A stretch of 64,000 nucleotides of DNA, taken from NCBI GenBank assembly GCA_030549495.1, contig JAUIRK010000682.1:62001-126000 (forward strand), written 5' to 3'. The notes below the pieces were generated by a model. That model saw nothing but the letters and a program-made list of their open reading frames with translations, did not search any database and was not told the DNA's origin. The position numbers and the translations under genes were made by a program. Positions 47,178-58,769 of this stretch are shown here, in pieces. Within the stretch, counting starts at the first letter, position 1. The number at the start of each line of letters is the position of its first letter. The DNA comes from Nectonema munidae. Lineage: Eukaryota; Nematomorpha; Nectonematoida; Nectonematidae.

Positions 47178-47568
47178 GAGGGGTAGGCAAACTACGGTCC
47201 GCCAGTGCATATTCTGCGGCCCCAAAGTACATACACATTTTCATCATTGAGAATGTTCATTTAGAATTTTGCCAACACTTCTCCACGTTTATCCCACCCA
47301 AGTATTTGAATCTTGAAGTGCTGCATCATTCTCATTGGCATTATTTATTAATTATTTCTGTAACAGAAAAATTACTCAGTTACTTATTTACTTTTTTTTT
47401 CGAAATAAATGTGTTTTTGGTGAAGTTTTTGCATATCGATTTTAATAAAAATTAATTTTTTCTTTTAATTCTATATATAACTCCTTTTCTTTTAACGTTC
47501 TTAAAAATGTCTTTGAAAAACGTGCTTTTTTAGATGCGGCCCTTACACTGAAAATTTGCCCACCCGTG
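47178..47568. mobile_element. hAT MITE, 391 bp, perfect 8-bp target duplication
   Basis: The ends GAGGGGTAGGC (47178) and CACGGGTGGGC (read inward from 47568) fit the common hAT terminus CAGGGGTGGGC followed by AAACTACGGTCCGC. GTATAACC flanks both sides (47170-47177 and 47569-47576). No coding capacity. Confidence 0.9.
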
Positions 47569-47576
47569 GTATAACC

Positions 47577-48050
47577 CAATACCGAAGCGAAATTCATAAA
47601 ACCCATCTATACTGTTTCTAATCAAAAACATACAGACTTTATTTTTTTGGAAATGCTAAATTTGATTGATAATAATTTCACACGTTCTTATACGAATATA
47701 ATAATATACTAATTGCAACAACAAAGTTCAGAAATGAAATTATTTTCTATTTAGTATAAAAAATGTGATTTATTTAAATATATATAAATATTTTTGAGAT
47801 AATTTTCATGCATACATGACTAATTTGTTTTATCACTTTCACAAATTTTTCACTGTAATTTCTAAAGCTTATAACCTAGCACTTATATGGTTAAATTATA
47901 TATGACAATTTTGGAAATTCATAACAATAATATTAGAATGAAAAAGCTATCGTCAGTTTCTTTGAAGAAACATTGGTTAAAATGTTTATTTCTTATCTAG
48001 CTATTTTATTAGTAAGTTTCTTAGTTAGCGTTATTATTACTTGTTTAATG
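47577..48050. other. AT-rich spacer, 3' flank of the coiled-coil gene
   Basis: Nothing recognised except minus-strand AATAAA signals near 47985-48020 that could serve the coiled-coil gene. Confidence 0.4.
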
Positions 48051-48051
48051 T

Positions 48052-48770
48052 TTAGTCAATAAAACAATATTTGGAAAAGCACTGAGAAACAAAAAAAATT
48101 CTAATTTTAATAATAACTAATCTTACTACTGAAAAAAGTGAGTTATATTACCATAGTATTAATCAATTCGTTATTTTGCTTTGAAATTTCATTTTTGATT
48201 GAGTTGAAAGAGTTTTCACGTATTTCTAATAACTTGACTTCGCATTTAAACCCAATTAAATCTCTATTCTAAAAATTTTAAATGTTTAATTTTAAAAGGT
48301 TTTATTTAATATCATACAAACTGTTCAATCTTTTTCTCCAAATCACATATCTTATTCTTTACTGTATCTAAATCTGTAGATGCTTTATTGATTGATTGAT
48401 TGGCTAAAATGGTTAAATTTAAAATGAAGTTAAATCTTTAATAAAAATGTTTTCTAATATTATTTTAGATTTTTATATTTAAAGAATGAAATAATTGAAA
48501 CTTCATACCATTATATAAGCTACATTTCTTCGCTTCAACTTCTTTTTCTAGCCTGAAAATTTTTTTAATTGTTTCATCCATATTTTTACGTCTGCTTTTT
48601 AGAGACTGGATTTGTTTCTTGAAAAGAGTATATATATCGTCTGCTTTTTCAAAACGAATTTGTTTTATTTTTCGTCTAAAGCTGCTATTTTTGTTATTCT
48701 TATAATTTTAAAAATATAATTAACTCCTAAAAATAACTTGTTCATAAATAATTTTTTCCATTCTAAACAT
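48052..48770 (-). CDS. Small spliced gene for an unidentified coiled-coil protein
   Basis: Minus-strand exons joined by GT-AG introns: A (about 48690 down to 48509), B (48403-48318), C (48268-48152) and a short last exon D (48081-48052, TAA). Introns are 105, 49 and 70 bases. Phases agree: A ends with one base of a codon and B supplies two; B ends in phase 0 and C is exactly 39 codons, open throughout. Exon A reads FEKADDIYTLFKKQIQSLKS and continues RRKNMDETIKKIFRLEKEVE. Exon B ends KNKICDLEKKIEQF, and exon C starts NRDLIGFKCEVKLLEIRENS. The composition (Lys, Glu, Asn, Ile, Leu in heptad-like spacing) suggests an alpha-helical coiled coil. The 5' end is uncertain: ATG at 48770 with MFRMEKIIYEQ and a 39-base intron would join in frame. 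Family not recognised. Confidence 0.6.
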
Positions 48771-49167
48771 ATCGAATTGAAAAAATGTATAAGATAATTT
48801 TTTGAATACTTTTGGGGTTATGAATCAGCATTAAATCGTTTTTAATTGAAGATATTTATTAAACTATGTTATATTCTAGGGCAGTTAAAAGTCAATAAAT
48901 TCAACGTTTACTTTCTTCAAGCATATTTTTTTTAAATTAAATGCAATAAATATTTGTAAATTTAAACCTAATTTTTTTTTGTTTTTAGGCTAACAAAAGT
49001 ATATTTTTTTTTGAAAAAAGTAAACTTTTTTTGATAAGGTCAATTTTTTTAAAAATCAATTTTGTTTTTAAAAACAAATTCCAATAAAGTTTTTGACCAC
49101 GTTTTTTCTTTATTATATCTTTTTATTTCATGAAGTATATAAATAAAAGCAGGACAAATTTCTTTAA

Positions 49168-49298
49168 CCCATTTAAGACCAAGCAAAGCAGACAATATCT
49201 AAAAAAAACGCAGACGATTTATATTCAAAGTCATTGAAAAAAGCAGACGAAGATGAAATTACTTATGTTCCAAAATAGAAACATTGGTCGTAAATGGG
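49168..49298 (-). mobile_element. 131-bp TTAA-bounded MITE
   Basis: TTAA (49164-49167 and 49299-49302) flanks ends CCCATTTAAGACCAA and, inverted, CCCATTTACGACCAA: 15 bp with one mismatch. The interior carries three GCAGAC words in the same spacing as the MITE at 42005-42132, to which it is homologous in the opposite orientation. Confidence 0.88.
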
Positions 49299-49302
49299 TT
49301 AA

Positions 49303-49773
49303 AATGAAACTAACTAAATTTGAATTTTAAAAACAATATATTATTTCTTTAAACAGTTTTCTCCGTTCTTTATTATATTGCCCATCAAATCATTAAAACT
49401 TCAAAATTATATGTTCTTATTTCAAATTAAATAATTATTAAATAATTCAGATTTCTGACTTAAAACATTTTTTCACAAGCCAAACTTCAAAAAATTGTTA
49501 ATATGCACTTTTAAACCCTAAGTCTAAAGCTTTAGTTTTTTAACGCGTTTGATTCACATATCGTAGATGAAAAGTGAGCATTGTGATGCAAGATCGTATG
49601 AATAATTAAAAAAATAAACTCGTACACTGAGAAGCTCTGTAATATCTTATTTCATGTTTATTGAATCAAAAAAATACACTTTTGTGCAATGCAAATAAAA
49701 AAGTGTAAAAAATTTAAAGTGTTCTAAGTAGCAAAACTTTTTGCTGCTTTAGAATATCTACTTTTATTTTTGC
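49303..49773. other. AT-rich spacer
   Basis: Nothing recognised. Confidence 0.35.
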
Positions 49774-49777
49774 TTAA

Positions 49778-52043
49778 CCCTTCTCTTTACTTTCGGGTCT
49801 ATTTGATCCAGACAAGATTTTTAAATAAAAATTCATAAATAAAAATTTTTTTTAAGAGCTAGTTATTTGTGACTTTGTTCTATACTTTGAATTTGATATA
49901 TTTTTAACAAATTTGAAAAACTTTAGTTCATGAATGGGGAAAAAAATAACTTTGTTACATTAAAATTTCTCAGATCAATTAGACCCATAACATTGAAAAT
50001 GTTGAAAACAATGAATATGTAAACAAACGATTAATTAGAGTATAAGTTTGTGCTGTCGTGTGTCTGTGTATGCTTGAATAATCATTCTTCACTTTTTACT
50101 ACTACTGTTTATTGATTCAATTGCTTGTAACAACTGAAAAATAAATTTTTATCGATGAGTTTGTTTTTGAAACATGTGTTATCAAGAAAGCGTTGCTTGA
50201 TAATCACTTCCTGTGTGTAAACGTTGCTTGATAATCCTAATGTATGTTTTCATGTGCATCAATATTCTTTTTTGATTTGTGTTTCTTACTTTGCCTTTTC
50301 AATTAGTTTCAGTTATCACACTCTTTATTATCCCATTCTTTACTAATTATCTCATTTATTCACATTGATTTCAGTGAGTCTTTTGAGTACGTGTCAGAGG
50401 AAAATAGTGGCTCAACAGCAGTCTGAATATCACATATGAGCTGTATCTTCTAACTCAGATTTGAGTTCTGATGATGATTCCTTGAATGAAACCCAAGGTG
50501 AATGTTTCAAATCAAAAGATGGAGTGATTATTTTGAGTAAAAAGCCTTTTTCCGATAGAGATAGGATTTCAAGTGCAAGTATAATAAAGAAAAAGCCTGG
50601 TCCAAACAAATATGCCATTTCCAGAGCAAAAGACATGAAGTCTTCTTTTTTTACAAACTATATTCTGAAAATTATTTTGCTTCACTCAAACACATATGGA
50701 AAGTGTATTTTTCAAGAACAATGGACAATGATAACAGAAGAAGAGTTATAAGCATATATTGGTCTGCTTATTTTAGCAGGTTTATATAAATCATGCTGCG
50801 AATCTACCGAAAAACGTTTTCGTGAAATTACTAGAGTCATACGTTTCGACGACAAAAACTAGAAAAAGTCGTGGAAGTTTTGATAAATTGGCACCGATTC
50901 GTGACGTTTGGGAAATCTGGTCTGAAAATTTATCTATAATGTACAACGTCGGTACTAATGTCACCTTTGACGAACAATTGGTAGCATTCAGGGGAAGATG
51001 TTCATTTGGTCAATATATTCCAAGCAAGCGAGCAAAATATCGAATCAAGATTTGGACACTTTGCGATTCACACTCTTTTTATGCCTACAAAATGGAAAAT
51101 TGCACTGGAAAACAAATTAGATTGCCAGCACAAAAAAACCAAGCAAGTAATGGTTTTGAATTTAGTCTTAGATTTGACACGTCAAAATGTTACCTGCGAT
51201 AACTTTTTTACCTCATACTCTAGCTCAATTTTTGAAAAAAAGAATCACTCTACTTGGAACAATGAGGAAAAACAAGCCAGAGCTACCACTTCTAATCAAA
51301 CAAAAATCAAGCAATGTTTTTTTTTCAACGTTTTTCTTTACAGAAAATACAACCATAGTCTCATACGTTCCCAAAAAATATAAAAGGGTTGTTCTACTGA
51401 GTACTTTGCACAAAAATGGTGAAGTCAGTGATAGAAACGATAAAAAACCAACAATGGTATATGACTATAATAAAACAAAGGATGCTGTAGACACTGGATC
51501 AAATGATTTCTAATTTCACGTGTAAAAGAAGAACAAAGAGGTGGCCGTTTGTTGTTTTTTAAATATGATTAATGTTTCCGTTTTTAATGCTTTCATAATT
51601 TGGTCAGAAGTTTATCCTCAATGGGGTAAAGCATTTTCAAACACAAAATTGAGGAAATTCATAGAAATTTTTGGTTGTGATCTCATCAAATCTTCAATAT
51701 CAATTCGCCAATTTATGCCAAGATGTGACAACGCTATTAGAATAATGAAACAAAATACAAGAGAAAAGTTCAGTTTTACAAGTCGATAGGCAAATGAAAA
51801 GAAAAAGATGCTCGGATTGTCCTTCAACTTGTGATAATAAAACAGGCATCCTATGCTCAAAATGCCATATATTTTTATGCAGAAAACATGTGATTTATTT
51901 GTGCAAAGGTTGTGCTGTTTTTAAAACTTTGAATATATATTTTAATAAAATTTTCTTGATTTTTACTCTGTGTTGATAAAACACCAATGGGTCATATTGA
52001 CCCGAAGTACTTAAATGTTCTTTTTTTTAAGTAAATAGAAGGG
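49778..52043 (+). mobile_element. piggyBac transposon, 2.27 kb, with TTAA ends
   Basis: TTAA at 49774-49777 and 52044-52047. Left end CCCTTCTCTTTAC; right end, read inward, CCCTTCTATTTAC (13 bp, one mismatch). A subterminal inverted word TTCGGGTC follows on both sides, directly on the left and about 23 bp farther in on the right. It holds a plus-strand piggyBac transposase gene with a Cys-rich tail. All features of a formerly autonomous copy are present, but the gene is broken. Confidence 0.93.
50400..51935 (+). pseudogene. piggyBac transposase, broken
   Basis: The N-terminal part (about 50450-50750) is acidic, with SSDDDSLNETQGE. A stop interrupts before AYIGLLILAGLYKS, and a deletion follows DDKN. 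The catalytic domain has DEQLVAFRGRCSFGQYIPSK (first Asp near 50970), LTRQNVTCDNFFTSY (second Asp near 51197) and YNKTKDAVDTGSNDF (third Asp near 51481). The C-terminal Cys-rich domain is present with CSDCPSTCDNKTGILCSKC (51805-51870). The reading changes frame near 51200 and again around 51500-51540, plus stops. piggyBac transposases excise and insert precisely at TTAA. Confidence 0.88.
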
Positions 52044-52047
52044 TTAA

Positions 52048-53900
52048 CAAATCTTTTCTATACTTTTTAATATTTTATTCAGATTTTTTATTGATTTAAT
52101 TATCAATGCCAAGGACAGCTGCTAGTAAGTATTTAAAAATTCCCCAAACCAGTAATAAGTATACAAAAGAGTTTGCTATGTCCGCATATTTTTTCTATTT
52201 TGTGTCAAACAATTGTAAATTATGAGAAAAATTTTTTTTGATAAACACAGAAATACTAAAAAATATCAATGTTTGATTGCCTTTCTTCAAGTACTGAAAA
52301 TATTTCTAGCTTTACTGAAAAAGTTGATAAAAATTTCATTAAAAATTATGTAAATGTTTTCTAAAATCACATATTGCTCTATACAAATTCGGACATGAAA
52401 ACTTAAAAGCTTTTTTTAAGATTTAGGTTACAATTTACCGTCTCACATAGTAGACTTATTGCAGGGGCCACCTGTTAGAAATGTTGAAAAAGAAACTCTC
52501 AAATTTTTATGTTTATCATATTTTTATTGTGGCAAATGCATTTGACAATTTTACTTAGAAAACAATCATGTTTATGAATTTTATACACTGATTCGACGGC
52601 AGAATGTTTCAACCCGATTTTGGAGACGAAATGTCTTGGTTACAAATCGTCTAAAAATGGGATAAAACGACTTGAAACCATTGATCATTATTAATAGTTT
52701 ACTCTCTCAACGTTTTATTTTTTACCAAAAAAATCAACTTTTTTAAATTTGCATAATTATTTATTTTTCAAGTGTAAGTGAGTTATTTAAACTTCTCAAA
52801 ACAATATTGGTGGTTTCTACAAGAGATGTACGGGATGTGAATTTTTTACATCCGCGGATCCGGATATTAGATTTGACATTCTAGCGGATACGGATATAAA
52901 ATATTTAAAAAAAATTATATTTTACAGTATCTTACTATTTTAATCCCTTTTTTACTGTTTTTTAATCCATCAATGTAAAAAAACCTAAATCGCCCTTCTA
53001 GCTTTGAACAGTGCTAGAAGGATAGGTAAATTGGAAATTCTTCTTTTTTAGTTTTCCACCAAGCTAAGCAATTATATGAATCAATTCTTTTATTTTTTGA
53101 TACTTCGTTATTTCTTCATTTTCTTTCGCGTTTTCTTCTTCACTACTAATGTTCAGAATAGAGTCCATAGCTTCATTCAAAGAAGTATAAACTTCATTAG
53201 CACTTTTCTGAATTTTTGCAGCTTTTTATTTCTATGCTACTATTATCAATCTTATCCTCATCATATAAATTCAAAAAGAAAGTTTTTACTTTATTTGTTG
53301 TTATGTGAAAAAGTATTCTATTAGTCCCCACCCCCTCCCTGTTGTTTACATTGCCCGTAGTAAAAATAAATGAATTGTTATCCCGTAGTTATAAACCGAC
53401 ACTCTTCCCGAAATTTCAATATTTGAATCACTCATCTTATTGAACATTATATGTGAAAGCTTTTGATTTAGAAAAAACATCTGTCATCAGAATGTGAAAA
53501 CAAGCAATTTAGCTAAGCAAAAGACACAAATGGAGCTTGATGATGTAAAAGTGTTGTCACGGCCCAAGTTGGAACGCTAAAATCGATCTAGCAAAAAATT
53601 GTTAAAAATAATATTCTAAAAAAATTATAAATTATTATTAAATTGAAAATAAATAATTAATATTACTATTATCATGTGATGTTGTGCTTTCTTATTTCCT
53701 CACTATTATCAAGATTTTTCTTATTGATTTTAAATTGATCTAGAAGTTTTTCTTCAATTTTTACTATTTCATCTCTTCCGCCCTCTAAAATTAATTTTAC
53801 ACTCTAATGTATATTATATAAAAAATATTATTATTTAACTTCTATGTATTGTAACCAAGAGAGGAATAATATATAAATAGATAGATAGCTCTATCATCAG
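52048..53900. other. AT-rich spacer with scattered decayed coding
   Basis: A frame beginning MPRTAASKYLKIPQTSNKY at 52108 has the look of a transposase N-terminus but ends after 39 codons. The stretch 52430-52560 stays open with NLPSHIVDLLQGPPVRNVEK; I cannot assign it. The rest shows nothing. Confidence 0.3.
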
Positions 53901-53901
53901 A

Positions 53902-54072
53902 ACCCGCGCTAAATATTAAATTTTGGGACACAAGTCCCCTTAACTATTTCTCAAACTCCCTCCCAGCTAATTTACAAGCTCCCCTGAAAATTTTTTCATT
54001 ACCCTAAAAAATATGACAAACATCTAGCATTCATGATAATTTCTTTCATAAATGTAATCTATATAGATATGG
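53902..54072 (-). repeat. Dispersed repeat, copy 2
   Basis: Reverse complement of copy 1 at 36317-36494, about 85 percent similar by eye, with the same order of words and the same CCGCGCTA edge. Confidence 0.75.
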
Positions 54073-54419
54073 CTTCGATACATTTTATGTTTTCTTTTCA
54101 TCTTGAAGCAGATTAATCTGATAGTTTATGATAGTGATCAATAAAGTTTTCATCTGAGATAAATACTGAAAACAAAAATACTTTGCTCGATAGCTCGAAC
54201 AATGATTATGATTATCTCCAAACGACTACTCCATTGTTTGAAAATTTGCTGCAGAAAGATAATAAACATGAGAAAATTCGTGAAAAAGTTTCAGAAAATG
54301 GAAAAGTCTGTTAAAAAATTGAAGATCATGTATGACAAAAGAATCAAAAACAAATCCATGATTTTAAGTAATATTTAGCAATTTACAATTTATTTTTATT
54401 CTTAAATCTCAACGATTCT

Positions 54420-55085
54420 GTTACCTTATCTATTCCGAGAAAGGAAAGGGCTTCTAGTGAAGCTAGACTGCTTCCTTGTAAAATTCTTGGTTTTACTGAT
54501 GATAATAAAAGGCAAGTACATCTAGCTTGTGCAATTGGACAACTTGAACGTGCCTATAGAATTGAAGATATCGAACCTTACACAGGTTCTTTATTTATAA
54601 TTCAATATTTTTTGATAAAATATTTTAAGCTCTATTCATTAGGGTTTGTAGATTCAAATAATTATGAAAAAATAGCTTTGCGAACTGCTGTACGAAAATT
54701 GAACCCAACAAGGAAAGTTTTACGAAGGCGCTGTAACTGTTCACGAACATGTCAATCTTCCTCTTGTTTTTGCAGAAAAAATTTATTCTCCTGCTCTTCT
54801 CACTGTCATCCTTCTAAAAGTTGTTTAAATATCAGCGCTTATATATAATTTATTTTTATTTTCTTTCTGTTCATTATCAATTTTTTTATTCATGTGTTAA
54901 TTTATTATGATAAATTAAGATATTTTACAAATAATAGAAACGAATCAAAAAATCCCTCTCCATTAATCTTAAAGGAAAAAGAATCTCGAGCAATTTTAGA
55001 TCCCAAATTTTGGCTTACGGAAGCACATATTTATGCCATTAGCAAAATGATCGAAAAATCTTTTCCGGCCGTTAAAATTGAGTAA
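54420..55085 (+). pseudogene. KRBA2/Ginger-like transposon gene, C-terminal remnant
   Basis: LSIPRKERASSEARLLPCKI and CAIGQLERAYRIEDIEP resemble the part after the integrase core in KRBA2-like and Ginger-type transposon proteins. A Cys-rich segment follows with RRCNCSRTCQSSSCFCRK and SSHCHPSKSCLN (54730-54830), and then KFWLTEAHIYAISKMIEKSF (about 55005-55065), the usual start of a C-terminal region in these proteins. The integrase core itself is absent. Stops and intervening AT-rich pieces break it. Assignment to Ginger is family-based inference. Confidence 0.5.
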
Positions 55086-55379
55086 TTTTAATCTTTCATG
55101 TGTGACTTTTATGCAATTTTTGCATGTTAACAATAATCACTGGCTTTTGATGCATGCTTCAGGAGTTAATACATCAAGACCCAACGCAATTATATTATGA
55201 TGCACACCAAATATGTCAGCATGTATACAATATATTTAATTCAAACATTCTAACACATTTTCCATTTGTTTTTTTTCAAAGAGCGAAGAATATCGAGATT
55301 TCTTATATCCTAAAACACAATCAATGATTTACATTCTATTATTTCCGTTTTTCTGCATGTTCAAATTAAATTCTAACAC

Positions 55380-57840
55380 ATTTTAAGAAAATCAAGACTA
55401 CCTTTGAACAATAAAGTGATGTCATCAGCATATGTAAAACATGAAACAGTTTCACTTGTAACATGATCTAAAATCTCATTGATATATACTATAAACAAAA
55501 GAGGACTAAGAACCGACCCCTGAGGTACTCCTATATGTGAATCAAACTTGACAGAAGAGTTAACATTATTGTCATGAACATATTATTTCTTATATGATAA
55601 AAACGAATTTACTAAATTGACTGTTTTTAAATCAAAATATGTTGAAAGTTTACTACCTAACAAGCTAATTGACAATGAATTAACGCATTTTTAGATCAAA
55701 AAAATTGCTATACATTGTTCGCCTTTTGACGAAGAACTAATCACATCTTTAATAAAAATTATGTGCAATCTTTCAGTCGAGTGAAAAGTGCGAAAACCAA
55801 ATTGTGAATGAGAAAAAATATTGCTACAATCAAAAAAATAATAAAACCTATTCTAAAGTATTCTTTCAAAAATTTTCGAATAAAATAAGGACTACTGAAA
55901 TAGGCCTATAGTTTAAATATCGTCTCTTACCTTTTTTATAGAAAGGGATTATTTTTGAGATTTTTAAAGAATCGGGAAAAGTAGCATTTCCAATATAGGG
56001 TTGTTTAAATGTGATAATTTATTTGGATTCACTTCATATGTATTTTGACAATTTTGTGGATTCTCAAGCTTACTTCTAAAGAAGTCATCAAATAAAAACA
56101 GTAGTTTCGATTTGTCAATAAATTCCGTATTAATTTTAATATTGATTTTGGAATCATTATTATTGTTTTTAAATTTGTTCAGCTCTTTCCATATTTTTTT
56201 TATCATTCTTGTGTTGTATTCTGTATGCTAACGATACAGAATGTTTAATTTTTTTGTTCATATTATTTACACTAAGTTTAAAAAATGTAAATTTTGGTCC
56301 ACCTCTTGATCTTAACATTTTTCTATAAAGAATATCTTTATATTTTACTAACTTTAGAATCTCATCCGTCATCCAAGCATTGAGCTTGTGTTTGTATTTG
56401 TTGTTTTTAGATTGTTGTGATTCACGTTTGCATTTTGATAAAATGTTTATAAACATATCTGAAAAGACATTTGCTTGAAAACTAAAATTATCTAAAACTT
56501 TCCAATCTGTATTTTTTAAAGAATCAGTTAATTGATAAAAATATACAAATTCCTGAATAGAATATGCAACTTTGTGTTGATGTAATTGTTTTTTTAAAAC
56601 AACAAATATTGGAACATGGTCAGATAAAGAGGAGGATATTATTCCACAGCTATGGCACAACATTGAAGAGCATATAAAAATATTATCCAGCAATGTATTC
56701 GAAACAGGTCTAGTGGCTTGATTAATAGTTGGATAATAGCCATAAGAAATGATAGATTCAATAAACAATCTAGTGTTAACAGATGAAGAGATTTTGAAAA
56801 AATCTAAGTTGAAGTCACCTAAAAAAACTTCATTTAAAAACAGACTAAACTCCTCATTAAAAGCTAACAAAATGTTTTTGGTATATAAGGTTAAATATTG
56901 TGAATATGAGTGAAACAACCAAATTCGTCTATAATTTTTATAGAGAAAACTTCCCAATTATTACATGCTATGTCAAATTCTTCAATTTCATATTTAACGC
57001 TATTATGAATAAAAAAACTCCAAACCCCTGTGTTTTGAAAACAGAGAAGGTTTTGAAACAAAGGAGTAGCAGCCTATAAGGTCTAAGGCTTCAAAGTTTT
57101 GGACATTTTTTAACCATGTTTCTTGTAATCCAATTGCATGAAAAAAATTATTTTTGTTTTGCACAATTTCTAAAAAGCAGCATAAATTATCATACTTTAA
57201 ATAAAAGGATTGAATGTTCAAAGACAAGATGTTTAAATCTGATAAGGATTCAGTTAAATCACAACATTCATACTTTTCACAATTATATGAAAAATTTTTT
57301 TATCAAGTTCACCAAAATCATAAGGAAATGTAACATTATACGGTAGCTCAGAAATTTGATTAATTGAAAAGATTTACTAAGGCTCATTCAAAAAGGAAAA
57401 GAATTTATCTAACTCTCGATTTTTTATTTTATCCGAAATTTTTTAAAATGATACACAATTTTTATTGAAAAATCGATTTTTGCATTCGGAGTTTTTACAT
57501 TTAAGGCAATCTTGATCTATATAAGCAGTACACTTATCAAAAGTGTGTTTATTAGACAAGCAAAGCCTACACTTTATTGGTTTTTTGCAACCAAAGGCCC
57601 AATGTCCATAGGCTATACAATTTACACAGCATTTGACTTTAGGGTTAAATACACAAATATCAAAAGAATGGGGCCCAAAGAAAATAATTTTCTTTTCCCA
57701 GATTGCTTTGAAGTAATTTCTATTGATTGTTAAAATTAGATTGAAACTTTTTGATTTCTTAGAATAAAATTTAACTATTTTATCAAATGGAATATCATTT
57801 TTTCGGAAAGATGTAATTGAAAATTTTCCTTTTCAAGAAA
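55380..57840 (-). mobile_element. LINE with ORF1 zinc knuckles, endonuclease and partial RT
   Basis: Minus-strand order. ORF1 ends with CCVNCIAYGHWAFGC and CRLCLSNKHTFDKC, two CCHC knuckles at about 57500-57630, then a TAA. ORF2 starts MSLNIQSFYLKYDNLCCFLE (57227) and carries IGLQETWLKN, GDFNLDFFK (near 56815) and LSDHVPIFVVL (near 56615). A long linker follows. The reverse transcriptase has GVPQGSVLSPLLF (about 55500-55540) and YADDITLLF with its YADD codons at 55421-55432. It stops soon after the catalytic Asp pair, so the 3' end is lost while the 5' part is kept. It is broken by several stops and frame changes. Clade: Jockey/CR1-like. Confidence 0.82.
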
Positions 57841-57849
57841 ATTAACAAT

Positions 57850-58757
57850 ATTTGTAAGAAAACTACCAGACAACCAATGACTTTAAAAGCTTGCCTATTT
57901 AACTGATATTTTTCACGTTTAAATTCATTTAATTTGTCACTTTAAGGTAGGTTTATAACTGTAATTGATTTCAAGGACACACTGAATCGTTTATAATGAA
58001 GCTTAAAGAAAGGATTGAAAATAGAAATTTTACTATGTTTGAACATCTTAGCGAAATGCTTGATAAAAGAGAATATAAAGAAAAACTAGAAATTCTTAAG
58101 CATGTTAAATCCCATTTAGCAGCTTTACAGATTGAGCTTCATGTTTATTTTCCAGAACTAAATGAGATTGATTAGAAATCCTTTTAGCATAGATATCTCA
58201 GAAGATATACATGATGAATTTTTAGAGTTGGTAAACGACTCTACTGCAAAAGATACATTTGAAACACATTCTCTCAAAGTATTCTGGTCTAAGATGTGTG
58301 ATATCTACCCCTTTATATCTAATGTAGTTTTGAAATCCTTGCTAATGTTTCCAAGTACTTACTTATGTCAGCAAGGTTTTTCTGCGCTTTTAAATATCAA
58401 GAAAAAACATAGATCAAGATTAAATGTGGAGCATCACTTACGACATTGTTTAGTCAAAAATGTATCAAGGATAGAACATATTATTTACGAAAAGCAGGCA
58501 ATCCTTCACACTGATTGATGTTAATTTTGAAAAATCAAAAATACTATTTTTCCTTTGTGTTTTCAAGTTATAATTTTTATCAGTTTTTGGATAAAGCCGT
58601 TTGAGTTAAAGTAGTTAGATTTTTTTACAATCGAAAATATTTCACTGAAAGATTTACACTAAAAATCATCATATTTTCGATATCAGGATGGTCGGGATTC
58701 GTGAGAAAAAAATTTAAGCCAAAGGGTACCTTAGGTCAAAAAGTTTGAGAACCCCTG
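57850..58757 (+). pseudogene. ZBED5-like hAT relic, copy 2, with 3' terminus
   Basis: Begins in the middle of the protein (counterpart of 38020 in copy 1) and runs to the hATC end: FEHLSEMLDKREYKEKLEIL, then NPFSIDISEDIHDEFLELVN, MFPSTYLCQQGFSALLNIKK and HRSRLNVEHHLRHCLV. It ends at the element terminus AAAAAGTTTGAGAACCCCTG (58738-58757). It is 5'-truncated where it meets the LINE. A few stops and frame changes break it; the last 118 codons are open. Confidence 0.82.
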
Positions 58758-58769
58758 TACTACCGGATT

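Noticed and set aside
52108-52230. ATG with a following GTAAGT-like word as a first exon
   Set aside because: The frame runs on through the donor for 39 codons and no second exon was found.
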